Below, in pieces: positions 1-12,185 of a DNA stretch of 64,000 bases. The stretch lies in contig NC_060109.1 in assembly GCF_021155765.1 (NCBI RefSeq), forward strand, positions 3,435,001 to 3,499,000. Reading direction: 5' to 3'. The DNA is from Diprion similis (lineage: Eukaryota > Arthropoda > Insecta > Hymenoptera > Diprionidae). The notes beneath the pieces are model-generated. The model worked only from the letters and a program-made list of their open reading frames with translations. It was not told the origin of the DNA and ran no database searches. The position numbers and the translations under genes were made by a program. Every line of letters starts with the position of its first letter. Positions within the stretch are counted from its first letter, which is position 1.

Positions 1-988
1 GTTAAATAGTTCTTCGCAATCAAATAAATTTATATTATGTATTACTTCAGACCATTAAGTACCTATATTGAAATTTACTTATTGCGTGGCTACTCTAAGT
101 TAAAAATTGAACGATTAACTCAATCTGATGATATTTTATCCATAATTTGAGAACCTTGACGGCGTGAAATTACTGTCACTGGCAGTCCAAACAGCATTAA
201 TAGTCTCCAATCATAAGGATCGAAAGTGTTCGAGGTAAGTCCGTATGTCTGCTGTACTTATCGAAGTATCTATTTAGTTTCTTTCATTTCATCGGTCTTA
301 CTTTCTCGATTCTTACTAAGATAGCGCAATTGATGGTTCCATTTAAATTTAAATGCCTATTTCATTCTGTTAAAATTTACTGTTTATTTTACTGTGGACG
401 GAAATCGATAATTTTACGATGATACTATAATTATTATCTTAACATACTGTCGGTATTACATAATAGATAGTGTTGAAATAACTTTGAAGATGATGTTGGA
501 ACAAAACATCACAGTTTCCCACCCTCCCCTTCACTGATATAATATACAACCATCCTTATACTCTCCCCCTTGGCGCCTCTCTGGGTCGGTGATTTCTAAC
601 TACAATACTGTCTGTTCATTCGACGGAATATGTTCCTCACTTTATAGCAGCGAGGTCAACGAACTGAATGTGTTCATATAACGATGCCTTGTAAGAGAGA
701 AAAAAATGTTTCAATGGTAAACTTAAAGATCATGCGGAGTTTCATTCAATTATAATTTTTCACAGATTTACTAAGTTTTTGTTTTCACTTTCAATGGCTT
801 ATGAATATTGCGATTCCACTTTCAGAAATATTTTACACTTCGAACATTTCACCTCTACAGTCAAATTTGCTGCTTCTAAAACCTAGATGGTGTTAACATT
901 TCAAGAGAAACGATGAAAATACTTTAATCTACAATGCAGAAAAATATACGTCTGTTGCTTAAAATCGGGGTAAACACATGTTTTGACA
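1..988. other. AT-rich DNA without a recognisable gene
   Basis: I see no convincing coding region. A good splice-donor-like sequence (GAG followed by GTAAGT) lies near 231-239 on the plus strand, downstream of a CAG near 196. A short exon of about 40-50 bases is possible but cannot be supported by homology. Confidence 0.4.
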
Positions 989-1260
989 TACAGTGAATGA
1001 CAAAAAAAAAGAGACCACTTCAAAAAATTTGAAAAAAATCGAAAATTTTTAGATTTTTATATTTGTATCATCTTTAATAGGTAAATTTTATAATCTTTAT
1101 AAATATCTAACATGGTGATCGAAGAAATAATTGCTCGTTTTTTATTATAACAATGATTATAATTTATAATGATAATTTATATCTTTCAACACATTGACAA
1201 AAATAAGAGACCGCTTTTCAATTTTTCAATGTAACATAGACTTTTTTTTTTTGACGATGC

Positions 1261-1833
1261 CTAATATTTGGTATGGCCACCTTTAGCCTTGATAACGGCT
1301 TGTAGTCGTCTAGGCATACTTTCGACGAGATTCTGCAGATAGTGGTCATCCAATTCCTCCCAAGTTTTGTTAAGCGCCGTAAAATAATTGTCCTTGTTTG
1401 TTACACCAGTTTTGTTAATTTTTGCGTCCAAAATCGACCACAAATTCTCAATTGGGTTGAGATCGGGTGATTGCGCTGGCCAATCAAGCACTTTTATTTT
1501 GTTTGATTTCATGAACAGCTGTGTTTTCTTCGCTGTATGCTTCGGATCATTGTCTTGTTGAAAGATGAAATTCTCTTCCAATCCGACCCGAACCAACGAC
1601 GCTTCCAAATTCTCACTGAGAATGTCGATATATCTATCGGCAGTCAATATGTTAGCGATTGGCACCAAACTCTCCACTCCGGACCAAGCAAAGCAGCCCC
1701 AAACCATGATGCTGCCTCCTCCGTGCTTTACAGTTTGCTGTAGGTGACGTTCTTCCAACTGTTCCCCGGCTTTTCTCCACACTCTGGCCCTTCTTTTCCG
1801 GTTGAACAATTCGAATTCGGAAACAATTCGGAT
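1261..1833 (-). pseudogene. Tc1 transposase, C-terminal part
   Basis: The reading frame holds the C-terminal half of a Tc1-family DDE transposase. Visible motifs are VKHGGGSIMVWGCF, then FQQDNDPKHTA with the second catalytic Asp, then SPDLNPIENLW with the catalytic Glu. Asp and Glu are separated by 34 residues, which is the DD34E signature of Tc1. The first catalytic Asp and the helix-turn-helix domain are missing because the frame runs into the inverted copy near 1833. Homology starts upstream of the first in-frame start-like codon at 1809. This is a truncated gene. Confidence 0.9.
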
Positions 1834-2085
1834 ATGAAATCAACCAAAATAAAAGTGCTTGATTGGCCAGCGCAATCACCTGATCTCAACCCAATTGAGA
1901 ATTTGTGGTCGATTTTGGATGCAAAAATTAACAAAACTGGTGTAACAAACAAGGACAATTATTTTACGGCGCTTAACAAAACTTGGGAGGAATTGGATGA
2001 GCACTATCTGCAGAATCTCGTCGAAAGTATGCCTAGACGACTCCAAGCCGTTATCAAGGCTAAAGGTGGCCATACCAAATATTAG
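1834..2085 (+). pseudogene. Inverted duplicate of Tc1 transposase C-terminus
   Basis: An 83-codon plus-strand frame repeats the last part of the transposase encoded opposite at 1261-1512, starting MKSTKIKVLDW and ending AKGGHTKY. It differs from the minus copy at few positions (for example S-T versus S-N, and D-E versus D-D). It holds the IENLW Glu but no other catalytic residue. It is the coding part of the right palindrome arm and is not a gene in its own right. Confidence 0.88.
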
Positions 2086-2356
2086 GCATCGTCAAAAAAA
2101 AGAAAGTCTATGTTAAATTGAAAAATTGAAAAGCGGTCTCTTTTTTTTGTCAATGTGTTGAAAGATATAAATTATCATTATAAATTATAATCATTGTTAT
2201 AATAAAAAAAGAGCAATTATTTCTTCGATCACCATGTTAGATATTTATAAAGATTATAAAATTTACCTATTAAAGATGATACAAATATAAAAATCTAAAA
2301 TTTTTGGATTTTTTTCAAATTTTTTGAAGTGGTCTCTTTTTTTGTCAGTCACTGTA

Positions 2357-2987
2357 TGCACGGTCACTACTTAACAGTTTTTTCGATTTCAGCACTCGAT
2401 ATAAGTACTTATAAATACATTTATGAGTATTTTTCTCTGCATATTTTCCCTCGTTTCGAAGTTCGAAATTGTTAAACTCAAGATTTCCTGACCACATGAT
2501 GAATAGGTATGGAAAAATTACATCAAATTTTACACTAAATGACAAAAAAATTTTAAACTCACAGGAACTGGTATCTTTGTTGGTTCGAACATATAAATGA
2601 TTCAAAACTGTTAAAACTCAATTACTGTTCTAGATTTTGCAGGCCACTCTATAAACAAATCTTAACAAAATGACATCAAATTCTATACAAAAGAGTACAA
2701 ATTTTGAGAAAAAACAAAACTGCTTTTGCAGATAGAGTCTTAAAATATTTTCAATTTTACCTACAATATTCTGTAATTTTTTTTCAGATTTGTTAGAGCT
2801 CCGACAATCTCTCGAATAATAAATTGAATGGTAAACGTAATAAATAATTCATAAATGCTAGACCAATCAAAAACCACTTTTAGTAGGTTCAAAAATTTTG
2901 TAATTGTGCATAGAATTTTTTTTTTATTTGCTTGACAGAAAAAAATATGGGTACGGAATTTCCCAGACAGACCCAGTTTCCACTTAC
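2357..2987. other. AT-rich spacer and probable intron
   Basis: No coding sequence is recognised. The part next to 2987 begins on the minus strand with GTAAGT and is therefore probably the intron downstream of the coiled-coil exon. Confidence 0.4.
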
Positions 2988-3210
2988 CTGCGAAATGAGC
3001 TGCTCAATTCCAGATATTCGATCCTCAATTTGCGTGAAATTCGTCGTGACCGTGTCAAGAACAGAAGATTTTTTGACTAAAACTCCCATAGCTTTGTTCA
3101 AATGTTCTGCTGCTTGACGGTCTCGAAGTTCGTGTCGTTCTAATTTCTGACTATTCAGCCGCATTGCGTGTGCCAAGTTTAGTAAAGCATCTTTAATCAC
3201 GCTATCAGAG
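2988..3210 (-). CDS. Internal exon of a coiled-coil protein (unidentified gene)
   Basis: On the minus strand a 223-base open segment has a polypyrimidine tract and CAG just upstream (acceptor at 3211-3212) and a consensus donor CAG/GTAAGT immediately after base 2988. It begins with one base of a split codon and ends in phase 0, giving 74 full codons. The peptide is hydrophilic and helical with heptad-like spacing (motifs AHAMRLNSQKLERHELRDRQ and NFTQIEDRISGIEQLISQ, the first Asn a possible glycosylation site). Coiled-coil stretches like this precede the fibrinogen domain in scabrous- and angiopoietin-like secreted proteins, but no diagnostic domain is present, so the gene is left unnamed. The signal-peptide-like frame at 4189-4320 could be its upstream exon. 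Confidence 0.6.
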
Positions 3211-3463
3211 CTGCAAAAATAATTAATGTTTTATTCTGTCGGAATACAAATTGCGCTAATTGTTTTCAATTTTGAGCAATATTTCTAAGTATAATAGTAT
3301 AACGAAGTGTACTGACTTTCGACCAGCTGAAAATGTCAATTACGTTCTACAGGTAGAAATTGCTTAGATAATGAATTGCAATTGAATTTCGAAGTGTTAA
3401 TCAGAAAAATTAAAACTGATTCTTTGAAATACCTCAAAATGGATATAACACCAGGATAATTAA

Positions 3464-4176
3464 GGGAGTATTTTGGTCCAGAAATTTAAAAAAATTGATT
3501 TTTTCTTCTCCATATTTTCAAAGTTTAGACCTTTGGAAATAAGCCTCTAAGAGGATTTTTGAAAATTCAAATAATTTCCGGAGTTACAGTTGTTTTTGTG
3601 ACGCGTCAGCTAAATCGGTCGCTCCGGAACAAATCTTCAAACGCGTTTTTCTCGAAACTACTTTCAATACGGTTGACATGATATCTCAAGGTCTGATTGA
3701 CCGATTTACTTGAAATTTGATGGAAATGTTCTTTGTATATCCCTTTATGGTTGGAAGCATGGATTTCAAATAAAAAAAATTGTTCCTATTTTTTTAAAAT
3801 TTGGAATGCTTAAAAAACAGGGGCACAAAAAATTTTTTATTTCAAATCGTCAGCATTTTGTGAAAATTTTTTTTCTTCTCTTACCGTGTTCCGGACTATT
3901 GAGACGTCTTTACTAATAAAGAATTTCTTTGGAATTTTTCTTTCGGAACACTACAAGAGTCAAAAACATGTCGACCAGGACGCGCCCCACACTTTACCAC
4001 CCTGTAACTTCTTGTATTTTTCTTTTTTTTTTTCATTTAGATAAACATTTTTTTGTGTTTTGTTGAAATATCCATAAGGGTCTTGTAAAAAAATGGATGG
4101 TAAAAACGTTTTTTATTTCTTTTTATATAACTTAGGAAAATACCTAAAATTTAGGCTTCTAGACCAGAATAACCCC
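3464..4176 (+). mobile_element. Non-autonomous Mutator/Kolobok-like element (MITE)
   Basis: The left flank is TTAA (3460-3463) and the right flank TCAA (4177-4180). The ends are imperfect inverted repeats (GGGAGTATTTTGGTCCAGAA on the left; reverse complement of the right end GGGGTTATTCTGGTCTAGAA). Inside, the phrase AAACGCGTTTTTCTCGAAA followed by CCGATTTACTTGAAATTT resembles the untranslated 3' regions of the transposase-bearing elements at 38.4 kb and 42.3 kb. The left interior resembles their 5' leaders. There is no transposase ORF. I read it as an internally deleted relative mobilised in trans. Confidence 0.72.
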
Positions 4177-4188
4177 TCAAAAAACATG

Positions 4189-4320
4189 TCATATTCGTAT
4201 CAGGCAAGACACTTTTTCTAACTGCAATTGGAACTGTACGAACCACACTTCTTTCGCAATTGTAGGGTTGACGTAAAGGCATAGGACCATCACCCCTACT
4301 ACCGAAACCCACATCTTCAT
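4189..4320 (-). CDS. Possible signal-peptide exon, tentative
   Basis: A 43-codon minus-strand frame starts with ATG at 4320 and reads like a secretory leader: MKMW, then a hydrophobic core of about 13 residues (VSVVGVMVLCLYV), then a small-residue cleavage-like site (PTIAKE). It lies about 1 kb upstream of the coiled-coil exon on the same strand, so it could be the first coding exon of a secreted coiled-coil protein. No consensus GTAAGT donor follows the hydrophobic stretch; weak GT dinucleotides are present after AAAGAA and TTC. Length and composition alone could arise by chance. Confidence 0.3.
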   Translation of the reverse strand: MKMWVSVVGVMVLCLYVNPTIAKEVWFVQFQLQLEKVSCLIRI

Positions 4321-7155
4321 CCGCTTATTTCAGTCAAGTTGAAGTCTAAAAACAAAAAAATAATAATTCCATAATTATTATTACCCTATCAGTAAATTCA
4401 TCGGGAGATACAAATTTATTTGTTGCAGTATTTCACTGATGTCTTTAAAATTCGTATTATATAGGAGCAGTTTGTAGTATTATGATGCATTTGTTTGCAT
4501 ACACGCTTCGCGTCACGGTTGTCATTTCTGGTTTCACATTTGAATGTGATCACATGTCACAATCATCGAAAACGCACGAATACTACTAAAATTTTGTGGG
4601 TCACACGAAATCAGCTTGCATATTTTGATATTTTCGCAAAAGGGAGCCTAAAATTTCTGATCGAATACGCGCAAAGGTCACGAAAATAAATGAAACATTG
4701 ATTAATTCGTTGCGAAACTTTTCATATTTATAATAACGACTTTGGTAGGTAGTGTGATGGTGCACAACTGTGAGGTAGCCGCTGATTAATATCAGATATT
4801 GAAAATATTTGCTAATACATTCATGCTTCAACTGACAATATACTTTGACACTGTTATTTTGCATGTGGTGCTATCTGGGTTGTGTTTAGATAAGAGTAGA
4901 CTCGGTCAGTAGAAATGACCTTTAGAGTACGGCTCGAGCATTATCATTTTCTTGGAAATTTTACTACAAACACATTTGTTTCAGTGCTATAGAATTAGGA
5001 AGTCCCGTATATATATATATATATACGCAAAGAAAAGATAACAGAACATTTTTTGGTATGTGTTACAAGTTTAAGACTTCTTCGCGCCTAATCTTCTGAC
5101 GGGTACCTTCATACGTAGGGAAGAAGCTGGGAAAAATCATTCCCCTGAAAACAAATATCAACTAGAAAAAATACGGCGACATGTGACGTAAATCGAACCA
5201 CCTTTTGGCTAAAATTCTAATTTTCACAAATTTTATGTGATGCTGCTATTCCTATAATTTGCCAAACAGTGCTCCGATGCAAAATGATCGTTTGCCTCGT
5301 GTATGATGTTTGTTTTTTCATGTCGTCGTGATACTGATACATGCTCACGTTTCGAAATAAATTATTAATTGCAGGCAGTTTTTATAACAACGTAGGTAGT
5401 GTTTTTATTTTGTGAAACATATGGGGTTTTTTATTGTTTACGTTTGATTTGTTTCAAGCATGTCTTGCAGTGCTTCGTTTGTGGGCTTGCTTAACCAACA
5501 GTTTTGGAATCTAAATTTTGTACCTACAATCGGTGCCCAACGGTTGCCGGTTATGGCTGATTTGAATTATAAATAACCATTTTGCATCAGCATAAAAATC
5601 TATGTACACAATATGACCCATATGTATGCTCATCTATATAATATAGTTATTATTTAATCCTGATAAAGAAATGATTTTTATAACATAAATAATAAAAAAA
5701 CTTGCGTTCGAACAGTATGCGTTTCAAGTAAGCTCAGTTATTTCCCATCTCCAGTAACACGCACGTTTGCTTTATCGTACTTAGATTATTTATTTACGTT
5801 AATCGTGAGGCATACACTGTGCATAATTTAAATAATGATCTGATTACGAATTTGCTTAAACTTTGATATGATTGTTTTTTTTTCTACGGGATCATTTCGC
5901 CTTGGTTTACCCGAGATATATTTTTTTTTTTACTTCAATCAGAAAGATACTGATTTACTTTGCATTTTGGTAGATGAAAACTTCTGCCAAGAAATTATAA
6001 AATAAAAAATAAGCCGCTATGGATTCGTCTAACTACTGAGATAAGAATAAAATATTTTCGGTGGTTTCTCACAAAATTGTCAACTTAGCTTGCGTTCATA
6101 CCCGTGTGTAATAAATAGAAAAATAGATTGAACGTAGATTGTCAGAAAGTGTGAAAATCAAAAACATAGGAATTCCGTATAATTGATTTGTTCGATATGA
6201 ATAAAAATGAGAAACAATAATCGAAAAATAACTGAAACTATATTAAAAGAAATGTTAAATAAAAATTCATTTACGCAAAACCTTTTTTAGACAAAGGGAT
6301 GGTGATCACGTACAAGAAAGTACACAAGCAAAGAAAAACCCTTATCTAAAGGTTGGATAAAAATAGTTTCAAGAAGTCCATGAGTCATCTATACACTGTA
6401 CAGGTAACTTATAGACTCGTTGAAAATTAAAATTTGAGCAGCTGGGTTCAAAATTTAAGTTCTTTAACAATAATTTTCAGACTTTATTGTGATATAATTT
6501 CCAATTTGCAAACATTTTTATCACTGCACAGAATTCAATTTAGCTTTAGAAATTCAGTTATGAGCATCGTTACTTGAAAATTTTTTAGGAAAAATACATT
6601 TTTATATTATGCACTTGTAAATAGATTATGTTACATTTAATAATGATAAAGCCCTGAGATCATAGACGAATGTACAGTAGACTGATTGTGATTTAAAAAG
6701 ATTCTGTTCTACAAACGTGCAGACATAATTATTTTGATGGATGGTTTTCGTGGATTTTAATTTTAATAATTTGTGTAATGAAGTTGGGAATCAATTTTGA
6801 ATCCAATTGTTATAAAGGAATCCGTACCGAATTCTTAGGCGGATTTCCACGGAACAGGTGAAAAAGTTCATGAATTAAAAGTAACAGTAAAAATCCATGG
6901 AAAAAAAATTAGTTAGAAATCTGACATTCTTGACATCAAGGCAATCAACACTTGTACATTAAGGTGTCCCTTATTTAGGGTGTTGAAGAATTTTTTCTGC
7001 CCCATCACCCAAATCAACTCCAAATAATCAGTAGAAAATAGTTACCTCAATTCTAAGACAGTTTTGTGGTCGACGTTTCTTATCGAAATAACATGGGAAA
7101 AACTTTTTTCTCAGTATATATTTTATTGTAAAAGTAATGGTGTTAAAAAAAATTT
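4321..7155. other. AT-rich non-coding DNA
   Basis: No coding sequence, RNA gene or transposon end is recognised. There is a short TA microsatellite near 5010-5025 and several A/T homopolymers. The stretch may be intergenic or part of a long intron. Confidence 0.5.
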
Positions 7156-7356
7156 ATAACTGTAAGGTTTTAGTCGGCATTAGTGCCACTGTTTGGGAAA
7201 AAATTCACATAATCATACCACGCAATCTCGACGAATTGCACACCCTCGAAATCTGACTTTTTTTTTATTTAGAGGATGTCTAGATTTGCTGGTATCGTGA
7301 TGTACATTTTTTTACCGATAGTAGCACTAATGCCCACCAAAACCTCGCAGTTCTAA
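7156..7356. repeat. Inverted-repeat (foldback) MITE-like sequence
   Basis: Arms of about 80 bases (7158-7240 and 7272-7355) are inverted copies. The clearest shared block is GGCATTAGTGC with flanking GGTTTTRGTSG on the left and its reverse complement on the right. The central loop is about 30 bases. No coding capacity is present, and I could not fix a target-site duplication. Confidence 0.65.
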
Positions 7357-10300
7357 CTTCACAAAGGTTAGATTCAAACGAATAATAAAAATGTCGCGAA
7401 CAATTATTTCTCAAAAAATTAACACTAAGTCATTACGATAAGAAAAAAAATATTTTGCTTAAACTTCGATGGAGTTCGTAATTTTTGTAAAATACAATTA
7501 TATTATACTTAGTTTCATGAATCTACGAGTCAAGGCAGAAAAATAAGTCTCGATTCTTCCAACATCTTATTTCGTTTTCTAGTTAATATTCGTTTGAAGA
7601 ATTTAAACGGATAATGTTCAGAAAATTCATAACCCAAGAATATATGAAAATGAGCATTTTCAAAAAATCATCAAAACTCCTTTCGATGGACAGAATAAGA
7701 TTTAAAAGACAAATGAAACAAACTGAAGAATCGACCTCAAAATCGTATTCGATTCAAAAAATAAAGCCCTATTTACTAAAAATAAAGAAGGATGTAACGT
7801 CGAATTTTTTAAATTATATCGCTCCTACGATTTATACCTGTACTAGTTGCAATTCAACTTCCGATCGCATATTTGCCAGATCGAGTCGAGCTTATGAATA
7901 ATTTATCCCATGTGTTGCAAAATGAATGTTTGGGAAACGATAAGAATCGGAAGAATCTGCAGGTAATCAGTTGATCGCTTGATTTTACCTTAAATTTTTC
8001 GGGAATTGGCCATAAGTGAAGTTTATGTGGCAAATATATCTGAGTAACCATAATTCCGTGTAATAATGACCTAAATTTTTCCTTTTATGCAATCTGATTT
8101 CTTCTAACGAGGTATTCAACGAACGTATTCAACCACGAAAGACCTCATGAAGATATCAATTTAAGATTTTTATATACAATAATTCACACGAAACGGTCAC
8201 TTATATTTAACAAACTTTACCGATTTGTAAATTTTTACTTTGCGCATTGCTTTCCTTATGCCCCAAAGGCAGTGTCGAAAACGGAAGGGTTTTATAATTT
8301 ATTATTCCGAAATAGGCGAAAAACGAATTTCAATACGTAAACATTTTCAAGTTTTGATAAGAAAACCACGCACTCTATTGGCGAGTAATAATAATATACC
8401 AGCCATTAAGATGTAGCTGCGCCAAAATATGAATACAGTAGAATCTATTTCAATATTGAAATGACATTTGCGAATCGCGAATTGGTGAATTACCTAACAA
8501 AGCAGGTATAAATTTTTCACAGATTTATGCGAGTTCCATTGCAGACCTCATTTTTAATATAAGTTTTTTCACTCGATCAATTTTTTGATACGAGATTTTA
8601 TTTTGACGACATTCGATTTTATGAAACAATTACGCAGCCATGATCACAATACATGTACGTCATATAGATCAATACTTTTGATTTCGGAATAGTTGTGAGT
8701 ATTTAAAGTATTGAAAAAAACTATGAATATAGAAAAAAATCAGAATCTGTTACGCGTACTAGAATGCAATAATAATTGAAGTCTGAAGTAGAAGAAAATA
8801 TTTAAATGTACACTCTAGAGGTACTTTCCATTCAAAAAAGAGTTTATGTATGACACGCAGAATCAAGCGCATTGACAAATATACAACGAACACCACATTT
8901 GCGGACAATCGTCCAAGAGTACAATCGATACTCTTCGAAAAAATGTGTATAAACAATCAGTGCCTTTTCAACCAGTCACAACAAATTTATAAGCCCAGAA
9001 TCTAACCATTTTCCACTCGTCTTACCATGTGTAAATAATACTAAATTTTTATGGTTGTATTTTTCTTTATCGTGCAGATTTTCTTTGTCAAGTACATTAA
9101 TCCAATATATTCCGCAACGGAAAATATTTTTGATATGTTCCTGAAGACTCTCGTGAGAAACGAGACAAAATATTCTTCACATTTCGAATGATTTAACAGT
9201 TCATATGGCTTAAAAAATTACGAACATCTGTACAACATGTTCTCAGATACGTTTAAGAGAATTTTTTCAAGTTTTCATCTTCCACAAATATTATTTTTAG
9301 TACAAATTAATTGGGTAACTGGTGTCCCTAATGTTTTGTCAATATTATGATTTGACGATATTTACACTTGCTTTCTATTTTGATTATACGGAGTCCAGAT
9401 GTTTGTATGACCATTGACGGTAAAATACCAACGGCAGACAGTTTTGTGGGCTTTTCTGTGATAGGCGCAAGGGGGTGAGGGAGATGCTGAACCCAAGCCG
9501 ACCCAAGCGCACTGAACTTTCACAAAAAATGACCCGGGGTTGACCGTCTTTACTCACTCTTTTGTAAACGGTGTGACTGACGTTGTACAACACATATTTG
9601 CATAATATAAACTTGAATTTATTTATCAACAGAGATTTTGCTCAAGGCAGACATTATGCTAATAAACCGATAAGCAATAATCGCAGTTTCGTTTTTTAAT
9701 AACAAAACATTTTAACAGAGTAATAACACCTTTGAATAATAATAATAATGATACTACAAATCGTAAGTCTACAATGCAAGTTATCGAATTAACACTAGAA
9801 AGCTAGTGTTTGGAAAAATTATGATTTCAGGAGTAATTCACTTGGTTCAAATACTCGGTGTGAAAATTGAAATACTCAAAACTGTGTACTTAGTATTACG
9901 CTACACTGGTGAGTACTTACTTTTGTATTGTAGTAATGAATTTGAGACTGCGTTGTTCGTAAAACTGAGGAGCTACCAGAGCGTCTGCAGGCCTAAGCTC
10001 TGCAGGAAGAACTAGACGCGGTGCCATTAGATAACCCCTTGTTCGGTCATCTAAAAAATGGTACAGAAAAAAGTCTGTATGTAGCACCATCTGGTATTCA
10101 GTCCAAGAAGTTAGACAATGATCACTGATCGTGAGTGAACTTGTTCATGCATTTCTAGTAGCAGTCCAAGAATTCATTGGTGGTTTCCATTTTATTCTCG
10201 AACGCGATTGGCTCAGAAAGCAGACTTATGGTTCTGCACAAACGAATTCACTTACTGGTTATAACGCTATATAGATATAGGGTGGGGATGTCCCGAAAGA

Positions 10301-11137
10301 AAGAGTGCAGCAGCAATCATTCATTTAATCACAACCGAGAGATCGGAAGATGCGTAGTCTCTACGCGGCGTTTAAAAACACTTTAAGAGCAGAGTACGTT
10401 CATATTGAGTAATTCATTCGTATTTCCGCTGGACTAAAGTTGTAATTGGATGAAAATCCAGGCTTGAGGACGAATCGCTTAGGCTGTGTGTGTGTGTTAA
10501 TCCATTCCCTTTTTTGTGCACTATAGTGTACAATTTTGATTTTCGTTTTTTACAATTTTCTTGAGATATACTGCATATTAAATAATTGACGAGTGTACGG
10601 AATGGGGTTAAATTTATTTGACAAATCAATTGCCGTTATTTAGTTTGTAGAATTAATCTTGCATTGGGACAAAAGGGTAAATGTTCAAAAAAAACTCAAT
10701 TTCTGAAACGTGTGCAAAACACCTCAAAATCATGCAAAAAGTGTTGTTTTTATTCGTGTAAGGGCATTTTAAATTATTATTTTCATTCTAAAGTGAACGG
10801 GTTAAGGTTACTTTTGTAGAGACGAAACACAATAAATAAATATGCAGTTGCAAAATTAGTCTGGTAAAAATATTCTTACTAATTGTTGGTCATATGTTGA
10901 TGTTTGAACGCATGCGCTCATCGACCCCAATACTAATCGCAAATTATTGTGATATGCGTCCATGCGTCGAAAGCACGCATCACACAAACAAACGGCAAAG
11001 TGTAAGAAATCTCATCGTGGTTATACAATTACGACCTCATGCAATCATATATTCGCATTGTGTGATGAAAAGACATTTAATTACGAAGTACTTTTGTAAT
11101 TGGTAATTTACAAAAATTTAATTATATGTATATATAT
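7357..11137. other. AT-rich non-coding DNA
   Basis: Only short frames occur (for example 7614-7901), and none has a domain, plausible codon use or splice context. I see no transposon termini or RNA genes. Confidence 0.45.
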
Positions 11138-11139
11138 TA

Positions 11140-12183
11140 GACTGTGCCAAATGAACGACTGTTTTTTTTTTTGATTCCATACGAAAATTAGGTTGTCTCT
11201 CGCAAAAAACAAATTCTGGTAAAGTTTCAGCTCGATATGTTCATTTTTCAGTTAGCGCTCGCGTAAATATTTATTCGAAAAAATCGAATTTTTCGAAAAA
11301 AAAATTTTTGTCCCAACTTCATGTTCTATAACTCATTAAATATGATCGATCAAAAAAGGTCAAGGTGTCATTTTGTAGGGAATTAAAATCTTTACAAAAG
11401 TAACTTTTTTTATTGACTAAATGAAACTTAATTTTTTGTCAAAATTTACATTCATATTTATTGTTAAACACTTACAAAACAATGATCTTATGTATAAAAC
11501 TCATTGATTTCAATTTCTTACGAAGCTTTATGATCTAAAGAAATAGTTTTTACACTTTAAATAAGTAAATTAACTTTAAGCTACTTGTATTAACGATTTT
11601 CGTAACAATACTTTTCTTTCGTTTTGACGTTTTTCGCATTTAACCTTTCCATTAATTTTTATCTGTGGTAAAATATTGTTCATAATAATTATTTTAAGAT
11701 TCTAACATTATTTATAAAAAATTCTTATTTTCTTGATAAAAATATAGCATATTTATAATAATAAAATACCGAGAAAATATCAATTGAGGGAAAATGCGAT
11801 GTTCTGGCTTTGCAGAAATTTTTTTTTTCGATTTTGTTACCAATTTTTGAAAGGTTATGATTTGTCAGAAGAACATAATTACATGTAGCTTAAAGCTAAT
11901 TTACTTACTTAAAGGATAAAAAGTGGGTTATTTTTCTAATTCGATCAAAAGTTACTTTTGTAGAAACTTTAATTTCCTACAAAATGACACCTTGATCTTT
12001 TTCTGATCGAACATATTTAATGAGTTACACAACATAAAGTAGGAGCAAAAATTCTTATTTACGCGAGCGCTAATTGAAAAATGGACGTTTCGAGCTGAAA
12101 CTTCACTAGAATTTGTTTTTTGTGAGAGAACCTAATCTTCGTTTGAAACCGAAAAAAATATAGTCGATTCATTTGGCACGGTC
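11140..12183. mobile_element. Long-TIR, TA-flanked non-autonomous DNA transposon
   Basis: TA dinucleotides flank the element (11138-11139 and 12184-12185). The termini are GACTGTGCCAAATGAA and the reverse complement of GACCGTGCCAAATGAA. The inverted repeats run roughly 250-270 bases inward: TTAGCGCTCGCGTAAATA and GGTCAAGGTGTCATTTTGTA on the left recur inverted near 12055-12080 and 11975-12000. The middle 500 bases are AT-rich without an ORF. The TA target fits the Tc1/mariner superfamily, which is an inference because there is no transposase. Confidence 0.8.
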
Positions 12184-12185
12184 TA

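Larger units (their letters stand above)
991..2354 (-). mobile_element. Tc1-like transposon rearranged into a foldback palindrome
   Basis: The element is flanked by TA on both sides (989-990 and 2355-2356). Its ends are inverted repeats beginning CAGTGAMTGACAAAAAAA. Left arm 991-1512 (minus-sense 3' end of a transposase gene plus UTR) and right arm 1834-2354 (same sequence, plus sense) are near-identical inverted copies of about 520 bp around a 321-bp centre that exists once. The 5' half of a normal Tc1 element, including its DNA-binding domain, is absent. Nearly the whole element could pair with itself. Such an element depends on transposase supplied in trans. Confidence 0.9.

Noticed and set aside
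7614-7901. 95-codon plus-strand frame
   Set aside because: Lys/Ser-rich low-complexity translation of AT-rich DNA, without domain or splice context.
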